A stretch of 64,000 nucleotides of DNA, from assembly GCA_035559815.1 (NCBI GenBank), contig DATMAT010000008.1, forward strand, positions 62,001 to 126,000, given 5' to 3'. Source of the stretch: Thermodesulfobacteriota bacterium. Lineage in GTDB: Bacteria; Desulfobacterota_D; UBA1144; Nemesobacterales; CSP1-2. This document shows positions 18,894 to 27,153 of the stretch, piece by piece. Made by a program: the position numbers and the translations under genes. Under the pieces are notes generated by a model. The model worked only from the letters and a program-made list of their open reading frames with translations. It ran no database searches and was not told the origin of the DNA. Position 1 is the first letter of the stretch. Each line of letters begins with the position of its first letter.

Positions 18894-18906
18894 GCAAAAA
18901 TCTGCT

Positions 18907-21072
18907 ATGGAAGAGATAATTCGGGTAAAGGACCAGTTTTATATACTGGCAACTTCGTCCCTAGCCGATGACCGGACCCGGGTGCTTAAACACGGTGATA
19001 CCTTTGCTGTTTTTGACCGCTACGGGGACATACAGCCGGTTGGAGTAGGCGAGCAGGGCATCTATCATGAAGGGACAAGGTTTTTATCCAGGCTGGAGTT
19101 CAGGCTAGGTAAGGATCGTCCGTTACTCCTAAGCTCGACGGTGAAAGAAGATAACGCACTTTTAGCGGTTGACCTTACAAATCCGGACCTATATCTCGGT
19201 AGCCAAGTTTTAATACCGCGTGGCACGCTCCACATATTCCGTGCCAAATTCATCTGGCAGGGTGTCTGCTACGAGCGTCTGCGAATATGGAACTACGGTC
19301 TTAACCCGATTAACGTCACTCTTTCCTTTTATTTTCAGGCTGATTTTGCCGACATCTTCGAGGTACGCGGGCTAAAGAGAGAGAAAAGGGGACAGCACCT
19401 AGACGATATCTTAGAGGAGAGAACAGTTCTCCTGAGTTACCGTGGTCTTGATGATATAACACGGCGGACGAGGCTAGAGTTTTCTCCAAGCCCGAAGGAG
19501 ATGTCCGGCTCTGGGGTTATTTTTGATGTATCCCTTCAGCAAAAGGAGCAAACAACCCTTTTCCTGGTCATTTCTTGTGAATCAAACGGTTCGATTTCAC
19601 ACCCTCTATCTTACGACGAAGCCTTTTCCTCTGCCGGCTATGCTTTGAAGACGGCAAGAACTGGCGAATGTAAGATCTACACATCTAACGAGCAGTTTAA
19701 CGATTGGCTTGGCCGCTCTTTAGCTGATCTTCACATGATGATTACCGATTTGCCGGAAGGTCCTTATCCTTATGCCGGAGTGCCTTGGTTCAGTACCCCT
19801 TTTGGCCGAGATGGAATCATAACCGCTCTGGAATGCTTATGGGTTAATCCTGGAATTGCCAGGGGCGTGTTAGCGTATCTATCGTCGACGCAGGCGAGGG
19901 AATCTATTCCGGAAGGTGATGCGGAACCTGGGAAGATACTGCATGAGACTAGAAAGGGAGAGATGGCTGCATTGGGAGAAGTCCCATTCGGACGCTACTA
20001 TGGCAGTGTGGATGCCACCCCCTTATTTTGTATGCTGGCCGGGGCATATTATGACCGAACCGGTGACCGGGATTTCATTCAATCGATATGGCCGAATATA
20101 GAGCTTGCCTTAAAGTGGATCGATACTTACGGAGACCTGGACGGTGATGGATTTGTAGAATATTTCAGACACTCTCCAAAGGGCCTGGTCAACCAAGGCT
20201 GGAAAGATTCTGCGGATTCGGTGTCTCATTCCGACGGTACGTTGGCAGAGGGTCCTGTAGCGCTCTGTGAAGTGCAGGCATATGTGTATGCGGCAAAGCT
20301 TGCCGTAGCAAAGCTAGCCTCCATGTTGGGACAAAAGCAAATGGCCGAGGAACTTAAACATCAAGCACAAAATCTCCAGGAAAAATTCGAGTGGTCTTTT
20401 TGGTGCGAAGAACTTTCGACATATGCCTTGGCTTTGGATGGCAAAAAGCGTCCTTGTTACGTTAAGACATCAAACGCTGGGCACTGTTTATTTGCCAAGA
20501 TTGCCAGCCCGATAAGGGCGAAACGGGTTGCCGAAACCCTTTTATCTTATGACCTGTTTTCCGGTTGGGGTATACGTACACTGGCGGCTTCGGAGGTTCG
20601 CTATAATCCTATGTCATACCATAACGGCTCCGTTTGGCCTCATGATAATGCGCTCATCGCTGAGGGGCTAGCTAGTTATGGTTTCAAGGACTTGGTCCTC
20701 AAGATATTGACCGGTCTTTTTGATGCCTCCCTCTTCATTGACCTTCACCGAATGCCTGAGTTATTCTGTGGATTTGCCAGGCGGACTGGTGAGGGGCCAA
20801 CCCTTTATCCGGTTGCTTGTTCTCCGCAATCCTGGGCCGCCGCCTCGGTATTTTTGCTTCTGCAGTCCTGTCTCGGACTATCGATAGATGGCTCTAAGTC
20901 GCGGGTGTGCTTTTCTTATCCGGTGCTTCCGGAGTTCCTTCAGAAAATCGATATCAAAAGTCTGAGGGTGGGAAGTGGCTCGTTAGACCTTACACTACAG
21001 AGATATGAACATGACGTCGGAATCAATGTAACCAAGAAAGTAGGCAACGTTAAAATAATTGTGGCGAGGTAG
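18907..21072 (+). CDS. Amylo-alpha-1,6-glucosidase (glycogen debranching enzyme type)
   Basis: Protein of 721 residues from ATG 18907. An in-frame TTG at 18868 would overlap the upstream gene, but conservation seems to begin at IIRVKDQFYILATSSLADDRTRVLKHGDTFAVFDRYGD, just after this ATG. The N-terminal beta-sandwich (bacterial GDE N domain) runs to about residue 250. It is followed by an (alpha/alpha)6-barrel catalytic domain with PYAGVPWFSTPFGRDGIIT, ETRKGEMA, GSVDATPLF, LVNQGWKDSADS and YHNGSVWPHDNALIAEGLA. Such enzymes hydrolyse alpha-1,6 branch glucose or related glucosides. It is co-transcribed with the GT4 gene. Together with treY and malQ it makes the first 21 kb rich in alpha-glucan genes. 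Confidence 0.92.
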   Translation: MEEIIRVKDQFYILATSSLADDRTRVLKHGDTFAVFDRYGDIQPVGVGEQGIYHEGTRFLSRLEFRLGKDRPLLLSSTVKEDNALLAVDLTNPDLYLGSQVLIPRGTLHIFRAKFIWQGVCYERLRIWNYGLNPINVTLSFYFQADFADIFEVRGLKREKRGQHLDDILEERTVLLSYRGLDDITRRTRLEFSPSPKEMSGSGVIFDVSLQQKEQTTLFLVISCESNGSISHPLSYDEAFSSAGYALKTARTGECKIYTSNEQFNDWLGRSLADLHMMITDLPEGPYPYAGVPWFSTPFGRDGIITALECLWVNPGIARGVLAYLSSTQARESIPEGDAEPGKILHETRKGEMAALGEVPFGRYYGSVDATPLFCMLAGAYYDRTGDRDFIQSIWPNIELALKWIDTYGDLDGDGFVEYFRHSPKGLVNQGWKDSADSVSHSDGTLAEGPVALCEVQAYVYAAKLAVAKLASMLGQKQMAEELKHQAQNLQEKFEWSFWCEELSTYALALDGKKRPCYVKTSNAGHCLFAKIASPIRAKRVAETLLSYDLFSGWGIRTLAASEVRYNPMSYHNGSVWPHDNALIAEGLASYGFKDLVLKILTGLFDASLFIDLHRMPELFCGFARRTGEGPTLYPVACSPQSWAAASVFLLLQSCLGLSIDGSKSRVCFSYPVLPEFLQKIDIKSLRVGSGSLDLTLQRYEHDVGINVTKKVGNVKIIVAR

Positions 21073-21401
21073 TTTTTGAATCGGTTCCGTCAAAGAAGAG
21101 TAATAACGGATTACTCTGATTTATCGAGCGGTTTTTGTGCCTGGGTCGGAAAAGACGCGGGTGGAAATCCAAGAAATAAAAGATCATGGGTTTATTCCTA
21201 CTAGACTCGGAGTGAGCAAAATAGTAAAATAAGCTCCAAGCTAATTGACCGCCGCTATCACTATTAGTCTCAGGTTATTCTGATTGGTACGATTTTTCGA
21301 TACTGCTCAACGCTCTCTTACTTTTTGACTTAGCTATCGACAGTATGCCGGTAGAATAAGGCAATATCGTTTTTCGGTAAATAAACCCTAAGGAGGTTAC
21401 A
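21073..21401. other. 329-bp spacer with a stem-loop
   Basis: No gene is visible. A perfect 8-bp inverted repeat with a 5-base loop (AGAGTAAT-AACGG-ATTACTCT, 21097-21117) lies shortly after the amyloglucosidase stop. It may be part of a termination signal, although the following sequence is not a clean T-run. Confidence 0.35.
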
Positions 21402-21935
21402 ATGGCTAGTTTTACAGATCGGATAGTTCGTGCGGTAAAGTTGGATTCAACACTGTATGAAGAGGTAGAGGCAGACACCGGCGCTATGGGGCAAGCTTTA
21501 GGAGTTGTTGTTCTGGCCAGTATAGCGGCGGGGATAGGCAGTATTAGCGAGGTGGGGGGTTCCGGAGTTTTTATAGGAGCAATAGCCGCTCTGGTTGCCT
21601 GGCTGGTATGGGCATTCCTCACCTATATCATCGGTACAAGACTCCTCCCTGAACCGCAGACCAAAGCCGATATCGGCGAGTTGCTCAGGACTATCGGCTT
21701 TTCCAGTTCGCCGGGGTTGCTCCGGGTATTAGGTTTTATCCCGGTTATAGGGGGGATAATATTTTTTGTTGCGTCGATCTGGATGCTGGTGGCGATGATA
21801 ATCGCCGTCAAACAGGCGCTTGATTACGGCAGTACCTGGAGGGCAGTCGGAGTTTGCCTAATCGGCTGGATCGTCCAGGCGATAATCCTCGGAGGATTGT
21901 TTTACCTTATGGGCGGCGCACCGCAGATCGAGTAA
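21402..21935 (+). CDS. YIP1-family integral membrane protein
   Basis: Protein of 177 residues with an N-terminal soluble stretch (MASFTDRIVRAVKLDSTLYEEVEAD) and about five hydrophobic helices starting near residues 28, 50, 100, 125 and 150. The N-terminal pattern and the conserved mid-segment GELLRTIGFSSSPGLLRVLGFIPVIGG match bacterial YIP1-family proteins, whose function is unknown. A strong AAGGAGG site precedes the ATG. It stands alone between the amyloglucosidase and a toxin-antitoxin pair. Confidence 0.8.
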   Translation: MASFTDRIVRAVKLDSTLYEEVEADTGAMGQALGVVVLASIAAGIGSISEVGGSGVFIGAIAALVAWLVWAFLTYIIGTRLLPEPQTKADIGELLRTIGFSSSPGLLRVLGFIPVIGGIIFFVASIWMLVAMIIAVKQALDYGSTWRAVGVCLIGWIVQAIILGGLFYLMGGAPQIE

Positions 21936-22018
21936 AAGGGGTTTTATTTATAGGGAAAAGTCTTTTATGCAAATGGTGAGCGGGACTGTTCTGTTTTTAT
22001 TCTTGTATTAGGGTTCAG

Positions 22019-22046
22019 TTGACAATACGACCATATATCGTATATT
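22019..22046 (+). promoter_or_regulatory. Promoter of vapBC
   Basis: TTGACA (22019-22024), a 16-bp spacer and TATATT (22041-22046). The expected transcription start is at or within a base or two of the ATG at 22054, so the transcript should be leaderless, and no Shine-Dalgarno is present. Confidence 0.6.
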
Positions 22047-22054
22047 AAGTCGTA
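22026..22054. promoter_or_regulatory. Putative autoregulatory operator of vapBC
   Basis: Interrupted dyad with outer arms TACGAC (22026-22031) and GTCGTA (22049-22054) and an AT-rich inner dyad (ATATATCGTATAT). It covers the -10 box and the start codon. VapB-type antitoxins typically repress their own promoter through such palindromes. Confidence 0.5.
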
Positions 22055-22272
22055 TGAAAGTAACTGCTATTTTACCGGATGATTTGGTTGATCAGATAAA
22101 ACGTTATTCCAAAGGCAAAAATATTACTGAGTCTTTGATTATTGCCTTGAGAGACTGGATTGCATTACAGAAGATCAAGGAGTTAAATCAACGGATCAAA
22201 AAAGAACCTCTCAAATTCAAGAAAGATTTTTCTGCTGATAAGGTCAGGTCTGTTAACAGAGAATTAGGTTAA
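22054..22272 (+). CDS. vapB: VapB-type antitoxin
   Basis: Protein of 72 residues. The N-terminus (MKVTAILPDDLVDQIKRYSKGKNITESLIIAL) has the beta-strand/helix/helix pattern of ribbon-helix-helix DNA-binding antitoxins, and the polar C-terminal tail would wrap the toxin. It directly abuts a PIN-domain toxin gene (its stop TAA is followed at once by the toxin ATG), the standard type II toxin-antitoxin layout. It should neutralise the RNase and repress the promoter. The region is more AT-rich than its neighbours, consistent with horizontal acquisition. Confidence 0.85.
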   Translation: MKVTAILPDDLVDQIKRYSKGKNITESLIIALRDWIALQKIKELNQRIKKEPLKFKKDFSADKVRSVNRELG

Positions 22273-22650
22273 ATGATAATAGCAGATACTTCAGTCTGGA
22301 TTGAATTCCTAATGAAAAGAGAACCAATTTTTTCCGTTTTTGAAGAAAAGCTGAGCTCTAGAGAAATAGTCGGAATTGAATGTGTATTTGGTGAACTACT
22401 GCAAGGTTGTTCTACTGAGAGAGAGATTAGCATAATAAGATCGTATTGGCATAATGTACCTAAGGTTAACGAAAGAAACGTTTGGATCGACGCTGGGGAG
22501 TATTCGGGAAGAAACAATTTGATTTCCAAGGGTGTTGGGTTAATTGATACTGTAATTTTGGTTTTAGCAAAACGCGCAAAATCAAGCGTTTGGACCTTGG
22601 ATAAGAAACTTCTCAAACTTTTAAATAAGGAATTAGTTTTCAGGTTGTAG
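22273..22650 (+). CDS. vapC: VapC-type PIN-domain ribonuclease toxin
   Basis: Protein of 125 residues, normal for VapC. The four acidic residues of the PIN active site are placed as expected: D5 (IIADTSVWI), E41 (GELLQG), D92 (GLIDTVIL) and D110 (WTLDKKLL). Characterised members are Mg-dependent RNases that cut tRNA or rRNA. The ATG directly follows the antitoxin stop, so translation is probably coupled. The RNA target of this one cannot be predicted. Confidence 0.92.
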   Translation: MIIADTSVWIEFLMKREPIFSVFEEKLSSREIVGIECVFGELLQGCSTEREISIIRSYWHNVPKVNERNVWIDAGEYSGRNNLISKGVGLIDTVILVLAKRAKSSVWTLDKKLLKLLNKELVFRL

Positions 22651-22686
22651 TTCTCTCGTGCCGGATTAATATTAAGCAAAAGAAAT

Positions 22687-22803
22687 ATGAACGCTAAAAA
22701 CGAACCAAATTTAGATCTTCATTCTATGGCGGTTAGAGTACAAACTCTTTTCAGTGCTCTTGAGAAAATAGCAGGCTTTGAGTTGCCCAATCTATCGAAA
22801 TAG
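22687..22803 (+). pseudogene. 5-prime piece of a broken gene (38 codons then in-frame TAG)
   Basis: ATG at 22687 opens a frame of 38 codons ending FELPNLSK and then TAG (22801-22803). The same frame continues downstream without another stop to 23574. The sequence just before the stop (TGCCCAATCTA) is repeated just after it at 22847-22857, so the stop may have arisen within a small duplication. I interpret this as the original N-terminus of the next gene, separated by a nonsense change. Confidence 0.4.
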
Positions 22804-22863
22804 AAGTTCACTGCTGTTCATGTCTCGATCACCGCTATTCCACGCCTGCCCAATCTAGCGAGA

Positions 22864-23574
22864 TTGACTGTTGAGGGTGGTTCACGTCGAGACTGGCTAA
22901 CTATCTTTTCAGAAGCTGTTCTGGGATATGTTCAAGAGGGACTTGCCGCATCTTACTACCATCTTGCTATTGTCGAATCAATGGAACAGCAATTGCTTAA
23001 CTTAGCAAAAGCTTACTTGCCCATTATACAAATCGGTGAGGGAACGGCAGTTGCAGGAGGTAATACTCGCCGAATGAACTTTGAGTATCAGGCATTTGTA
23101 TTTGCTCTTCGGCGCACTTTGGAATATTTTGCAGTTTCGGTCGGTGCATTCTTCAAACATGATGTGCATAGAATCCCTAAGCTCGCACATATCATTTCCG
23201 GAGCAGAGCCCAGAGATATCAGTGAAAAGGTTAGCTTAGTACTCGAAGAATCCTTGCGGAAACTATCGGACATTTTGCCTCCTGATAATAAGGAAAGATC
23301 TGTACGAGACCAGCTTGCTCACTGGAGAGCTGTTGATGCGGGCGTATTTAACATTACTCGTGCTTATGGTAGTAACCGGATTCTAATTGCCATTTGTGGT
23401 GGCGGAGAAAATCTTCGTCCGTGGGATTCTGAAGTGGGTATTGAACCACGGGTTCTGCAAGAAGGAGAAATTGCCACAGTGAGGCTTACACCAGTTCTGA
23501 GTGATCAAATTTCGCGTGTTGAGAATTTAATATTTGGTACATATTTTGAAATGGGTTTGCTATCTAAGCCATGA
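22864..23574 (+). CDS. Hypothetical HEPN-like protein (possibly the 3-prime part of a disrupted gene)
   Basis: Protein of 236 residues of mainly helical character, no family recognised with certainty. An R-x4-H motif (R148-DQLA-H153, in SVRDQLAHW) after two predicted long helices resembles the catalytic motif of HEPN RNases, many of which act in toxin or abortive-infection systems. Its position just behind vapBC fits that idea. The first available start is a TTG at 22864. The frame also extends upstream through a TAG to a possible original ATG at 22687, so the gene may be disrupted or may have shifted its start. Both activity and function are uncertain. Confidence 0.5.
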   Translation: MTVEGGSRRDWLTIFSEAVLGYVQEGLAASYYHLAIVESMEQQLLNLAKAYLPIIQIGEGTAVAGGNTRRMNFEYQAFVFALRRTLEYFAVSVGAFFKHDVHRIPKLAHIISGAEPRDISEKVSLVLEESLRKLSDILPPDNKERSVRDQLAHWRAVDAGVFNITRAYGSNRILIAICGGGENLRPWDSEVGIEPRVLQEGEIATVRLTPVLSDQISRVENLIFGTYFEMGLLSKP

Positions 23575-23634
23575 ATTTCTGATTATGCCAGTCAAATTGT
23601 TCGATGCTAGCATAAATTTGAAATAATCAACAGC

Positions 23635-25236
23635 TTATCCCCTTGCCTTCGCCGCCCTCTTCGCCTCATCCTTGAGTAGTTTGTAATCAATGCTGTCAAC
23701 CATGGCCTTCCAGCTTGCTTCGACGATGTTTTCGGAGACGCCCACTGTGCTCCAGTCGCTCTCGCCGTCTCCCGATTCGATGAGCACCCTAACCACCGCA
23801 TCAGTACCCTGGAGCGTCGAGACCACTCTCACTCTGTAATCCTTGAGCTTCACCTCTTTTAGCGCCGGGTAGAACTTCTCAAGCGCTTTCCGTAGGGCAT
23901 TATCAAGCGCGTTCACCGGTCCGTTTCCGATCGCCGCCGTATGTTCGGTTATTCCGTCTACCTGGACGATGACCGTAGCCTCGGAGATAGGCTCCTCGTC
24001 GTCCTTGTGTTTTTCCACTATTATCCTGGCACCCTTGAGTTCAAAGTGTTTTTTGTACTGACCTAATGTTTTTCTGATGAGAAGTTCAAACGATGCGTCT
24101 GCACCCTCAAACTCGTATCCCTGGTTTTCCAGCTTCTTAAGCTCGCTTAAAATCTTCTGCACCTTCTTGTCGTTGGGGTCAAGCTCTATTCCCAGCTCTT
24201 TAGCTTTATAGAGTATGTTGCTTCTCCCGGAGAGGTCGGAGACAAGCACACGCCTTCTATTCCCGATGACCTCCGGATTTATATGCTCGTAGGTCTCGGC
24301 ATTCTTCATGACCGCGCTAACATGTAGCCCCCCTTTGTGGGCAAAGGCACTTTCTCCCACAAAGGGGCGGTTTTTGATTGGAGGTAGGTTGGTAAGTTCG
24401 TGAATAAAATGCGAAACCTCATATAATTTCTTGAGTCCTTCATCGCTTATAGAGTTGATACCTAGTTTCAGCTTAAGATTGGGGATGATGGAGCACAGAT
24501 TGGCATTCCCGCATCTCTCTCCGTATCCGTTCATAGTGCCCTGGACTTGGCTCGCTCCGCCCAATACGGCATAAAGGGTATTGGCAACCCCTAATTCTCC
24601 GTCGTTATGGGTGTGAATTCCAAGACTGGGATTCCCCAGTTTTAAATTCACTTCCCGGACTGTTGATTCGACCTCCCAGGGAAGAGTCCCACCATTGGTA
24701 TCACAAAGAACGAGCGTATCCGCCCCGCCGTCCAGGGCGGCTTTAAGGGCGGCTAGAGCGTATTCGGGGTTTTTCTTATAGCCGTCAAAGAAATGCTCCG
24801 CATCAAAAAATACCTCGTCCACCCTCTCCTTAAGATATGAGATGGAGTCGTGAATTATCTCCAAGTTTTCTTCGAGAGAAATCCGGAGGGCTTCCCTTAC
24901 GTGGAAGTCCCAGCTCTTGCCCACGATGGTAACGACCGGGGTTTCCGCTTCCAGTAACGATTGAATGTTTCCATCTACATGACACTTTTGGCCTGCCCGG
25001 CGGGTGCTTCCGAATGCAGCGATCTTCGATTTATTTAGTCTCAGCTTTTTAGCCTCTTTGAAGAATCCCTCGTCCCTCTCGTTGGAGCCGGGCCAGCCTC
25101 CTTCGATGTAGTGGATGCCCATCTCGTCAAGCTTCGAGGCGATCCGGATTTTATCATGAATGGAAAAAGAAATATTCTCTCCCTGGGTTCCGTCCCTGAG
25201 CGTTACGTCGTATATCTTTACCATCCTCTCCGTCAT
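23635..25236 (-). CDS. cimA: Citramalate synthase
   Basis: Condenses pyruvate and acetyl-CoA to citramalate, the threonine-independent route to 2-oxobutyrate for isoleucine. N-terminal HMGL-like TIM barrel with [20 protein letters not shown] and the metal ligands in [15 protein letters not shown], then [12 protein letters not shown], followed by a C-terminal LeuA-type allosteric domain. About 533 residues and the GENISFS variant of the motif fit the long CimA class rather than LeuA. The chosen ATG (25236) has GGAG six bases upstream; an in-frame TTG at 25248 is less likely. It is the last gene of the minus-strand run nnr-tsaE-lysC-cimA, and ilvBNC at 41.5 kb would complete isoleucine synthesis. 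Confidence 0.93.
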   Translation of the reverse strand: MTERMVKIYDVTLRDGTQGENISFSIHDKIRIASKLDEMGIHYIEGGWPGSNERDEGFFKEAKKLRLNKSKIAAFGSTRRAGQKCHVDGNIQSLLEAETPVVTIVGKSWDFHVREALRISLEENLEIIHDSISYLKERVDEVFFDAEHFFDGYKKNPEYALAALKAALDGGADTLVLCDTNGGTLPWEVESTVREVNLKLGNPSLGIHTHNDGELGVANTLYAVLGGASQVQGTMNGYGERCGNANLCSIIPNLKLKLGINSISDEGLKKLYEVSHFIHELTNLPPIKNRPFVGESAFAHKGGLHVSAVMKNAETYEHINPEVIGNRRRVLVSDLSGRSNILYKAKELGIELDPNDKKVQKILSELKKLENQGYEFEGADASFELLIRKTLGQYKKHFELKGARIIVEKHKDDEEPISEATVIVQVDGITEHTAAIGNGPVNALDNALRKALEKFYPALKEVKLKDYRVRVVSTLQGTDAVVRVLIESGDGESDWSTVGVSENIVEASWKAMVDSIDYKLLKDEAKRAAKARG

Positions 25237-25258
25237 TTCCTTCTCCAAGCTAATTATT

Positions 25259-25395
25259 TAATCACAAAGGCCCCAAGACACTAATGTTGCTGTGTTAGCG
25301 TGTTTACTGGTTAACGGGTTAAAAACAAACATGTGAACATATCAACTCGTAAACTAGTTAACAATTTCCTTAGTGCCTTCGTGTCTTGGTAGCTA
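25259..25395. repeat. Dispersed intergenic repeat, copy 2
   Basis: The element fills the lysC-cimA spacer. It starts TAATCACAAAGG and ends CCTTCGTGTCTTGGTAGCTA, and its interior matches the copy at 3111-3243 (GGGTTAAAAACAAAC, TGTGAACAT, AACTCGTAAAC, GTTAACAATTTCCTTAGTG). It is diverged but collinear. No coding capacity. Confidence 0.7.
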
Positions 25396-25398
25396 AGT

Positions 25399-26628
25399 TC
25401 ATTCTCCCAAATTAAATGCATCATGGAGCGAGCGGACCGCCAACTCCGTGTATTTCTCGTCTATAACGCATGATATCTTTATCTCAGACGTACTTATCAT
25501 AATAATGTTTATTCCTTCGCGCGCAAGTGTCGAAAACATCCGGGAAGCTACCCCGGAGTGGGTTTTCATACCCAATCCGACTAGAGATATTTTAGCGATT
25601 TTATCGTCTGATGCCACGCCCTTCGCCCCGAGCTCCTTTGCCAAATTCTCGGTTATCTTGATCGCCTTTTTGAAATCCGTCCGGGGAACGGTAAAGGTCA
25701 TATCGGTATAACCCTCCGAGCTTACGTTCTGCACTATCATGTCAACGACAATGCCTTCATCGCCTAGCGGCGTGAAAAGCCTTGCCGCAATGCCGGGCCG
25801 GTCCGGGACCTGCATTATGGTGATCTTTGCCTGGTTCTTGTCGGATGTGACCCCGGATATGACCATGTCTTCCATTTCTGCCATTGCTTCCTCCTCTTCT
25901 ACGACCCATGTTCCTTCTGCGTCTGGTTTCGACGTCGGGCGCACATGTATCGGAACGCCGAATTTCTTGGCAAACTCAACAGCCCTGGCCTGTAGCACCT
26001 TAGACCCCAGGCTCGACATCTCCAGCATCTCTTCGTATGAAATCTTTCTCAGCTTCCGGGCACTCCGGCAAACGCCCGGGTCTGTGGTGTAAATCCCGTC
26101 CACGTCATCCTTATATAGTTCACAGGCATCCGCTTTAAGCACTGCGGCAAGTGCGACAGCGGTGAGGTCGGAGCCGCCTCTCCCCAGGGTGGTAACGCTT
26201 CCCTCATCGTCCACTCCTTGAAACCCGGCGACGACCACAATCTTTCCCTCCAGGAGTGCCTTTCTTATTTTCTGGTCGTCGATCCTCACTATCCTTGCCT
26301 TTGAATGTGAATTGTCGGTTATGATTCTCACCTGATGTCCCTGAAAAGATATAGCATCATGCCCCAGGGCTTTGATCATCATGGCTAAAAGCCCCGCTGA
26401 AACCTGTTCTCCGCTGGATGTAACCACATCCAATTCCCTTTCATCGGGCGGGTCCATGATCGAGCGGGAGAGTTTAATCAAGCGGTCCGTTTCCCCGGCC
26501 ATGGCCGAAACAACTGCTATTACCTTGTGTCCCTTCTCCTTAGTATTGATTACGTGCCCGGCAACCCATTTTATCTTGTCGATGTTGGCAACGCTCGTTC
26601 CACCGTACTTCTGAACAATGAGAGCCAT
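25399..26628 (-). CDS. lysC: Aspartate kinase
   Basis: First step of the aspartate family pathway (lysine/diaminopimelate, threonine, methionine). 409 residues, the size of the monofunctional beta-type enzyme. Motifs are the N-terminal [45 protein letters not shown] and [14 protein letters not shown], followed by two ACT domains (for example [17 protein letters not shown]) for feedback control. AAGGAAAC precedes the ATG. Its first 58 bases overlap the end of tsaE on the same strand in another frame, so the two are tightly coupled. Confidence 0.96.
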   Translation of the reverse strand: MALIVQKYGGTSVANIDKIKWVAGHVINTKEKGHKVIAVVSAMAGETDRLIKLSRSIMDPPDERELDVVTSSGEQVSAGLLAMMIKALGHDAISFQGHQVRIITDNSHSKARIVRIDDQKIRKALLEGKIVVVAGFQGVDDEGSVTTLGRGGSDLTAVALAAVLKADACELYKDDVDGIYTTDPGVCRSARKLRKISYEEMLEMSSLGSKVLQARAVEFAKKFGVPIHVRPTSKPDAEGTWVVEEEEAMAEMEDMVISGVTSDKNQAKITIMQVPDRPGIAARLFTPLGDEGIVVDMIVQNVSSEGYTDMTFTVPRTDFKKAIKITENLAKELGAKGVASDDKIAKISLVGLGMKTHSGVASRMFSTLAREGINIIMISTSEIKISCVIDEKYTELAVRSLHDAFNLGE

Positions 26629-27107
26629 TTTTCGTTTCCTTCGATTGTTATATTGCGTTCGGTCTCAAATTCCCCGTTATTTTCTTCCGGGATGACAATT
26701 TCTATCCTTATGGTTTCCTCGGGAAGAATCTCTTCTATGCGATCTGCCCATTCAATGACTGAAACGCCGTCGCCGAAGAAGTAGTCCTCGTACCCTATTC
26801 CTTCGAGTTCATCCACCCCGGAAATTCGATAAAGGTCAAAGTGATAAAGGGGCAATCTTCCTTCATAGGCGTTCATAATCACAAAAGTAGGGCTATTAGG
26901 TTCCTCTCTGGTATCTAATCCCTTTGCTATTCCCTTTACCAGAACCGTTTTCCCGGCACCAAGTTCGCCTTTTAAGGCTATAATGCTACCCGGCTTGAGC
27001 AAGGAAGCTATTAGCTCTCCCAGTTTAATCGTTTCCTCTACCTTTGAGGTGTGTATGTAAATACTTTCTGCTACCGCTTTCCTTTTGGAATGCTCAACTA
27101 ATGACAT
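26571..27107 (-). CDS. tsaE: tRNA threonylcarbamoyladenosine biosynthesis ATPase TsaE
   Basis: P-loop ATPase that works with TsaB and TsaD in t6A modification of ANN-decoding tRNAs. The Walker A is GELGAGKT (residues 47-54 from the chosen start), followed by [22 protein letters not shown] and [10 protein letters not shown], all family signatures. I start at ATG 27107. An in-frame ATG at 27143 would put translation through the GCATATATGC palindrome and adds sequence not seen in the family. The tail, about 20 residues, lies inside the lysC coding region. tsaB is elsewhere in the window (40618). Confidence 0.9.
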   Translation of the reverse strand: MSLVEHSKRKAVAESIYIHTSKVEETIKLGELIASLLKPGSIIALKGELGAGKTVLVKGIAKGLDTREEPNSPTFVIMNAYEGRLPLYHFDLYRISGVDELEGIGYEDYFFGDGVSVIEWADRIEEILPEETIRIEIVIPEENNGEFETERNITIEGNEKWLSLFRSTVERALPTSTR

Positions 27108-27120
27108 TTGTGATGAAAAC

Positions 27121-27152
27121 CTGTGGGGAGCGCATATATGCATTCCCTACAA
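27121..27152. repeat. 32-bp palindrome centred on GCATATATGC, copy 2
   Basis: Dyad CTGTGGGGAGCGCATA facing TATGCATTCCCTACAA between the nnr stop and the tsaE start. It has the same core and arm sequence as the palindrome at 8294-8325. Confidence 0.65.
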
Positions 27153-27153
27153 T

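Noticed and set aside
22019-23574. A larger mobile island (prophage or integrative element) around vapBC
   Set aside because: No integrase, attachment-site repeats or transposase were visible, and the flanking genes are ordinary chromosomal genes.
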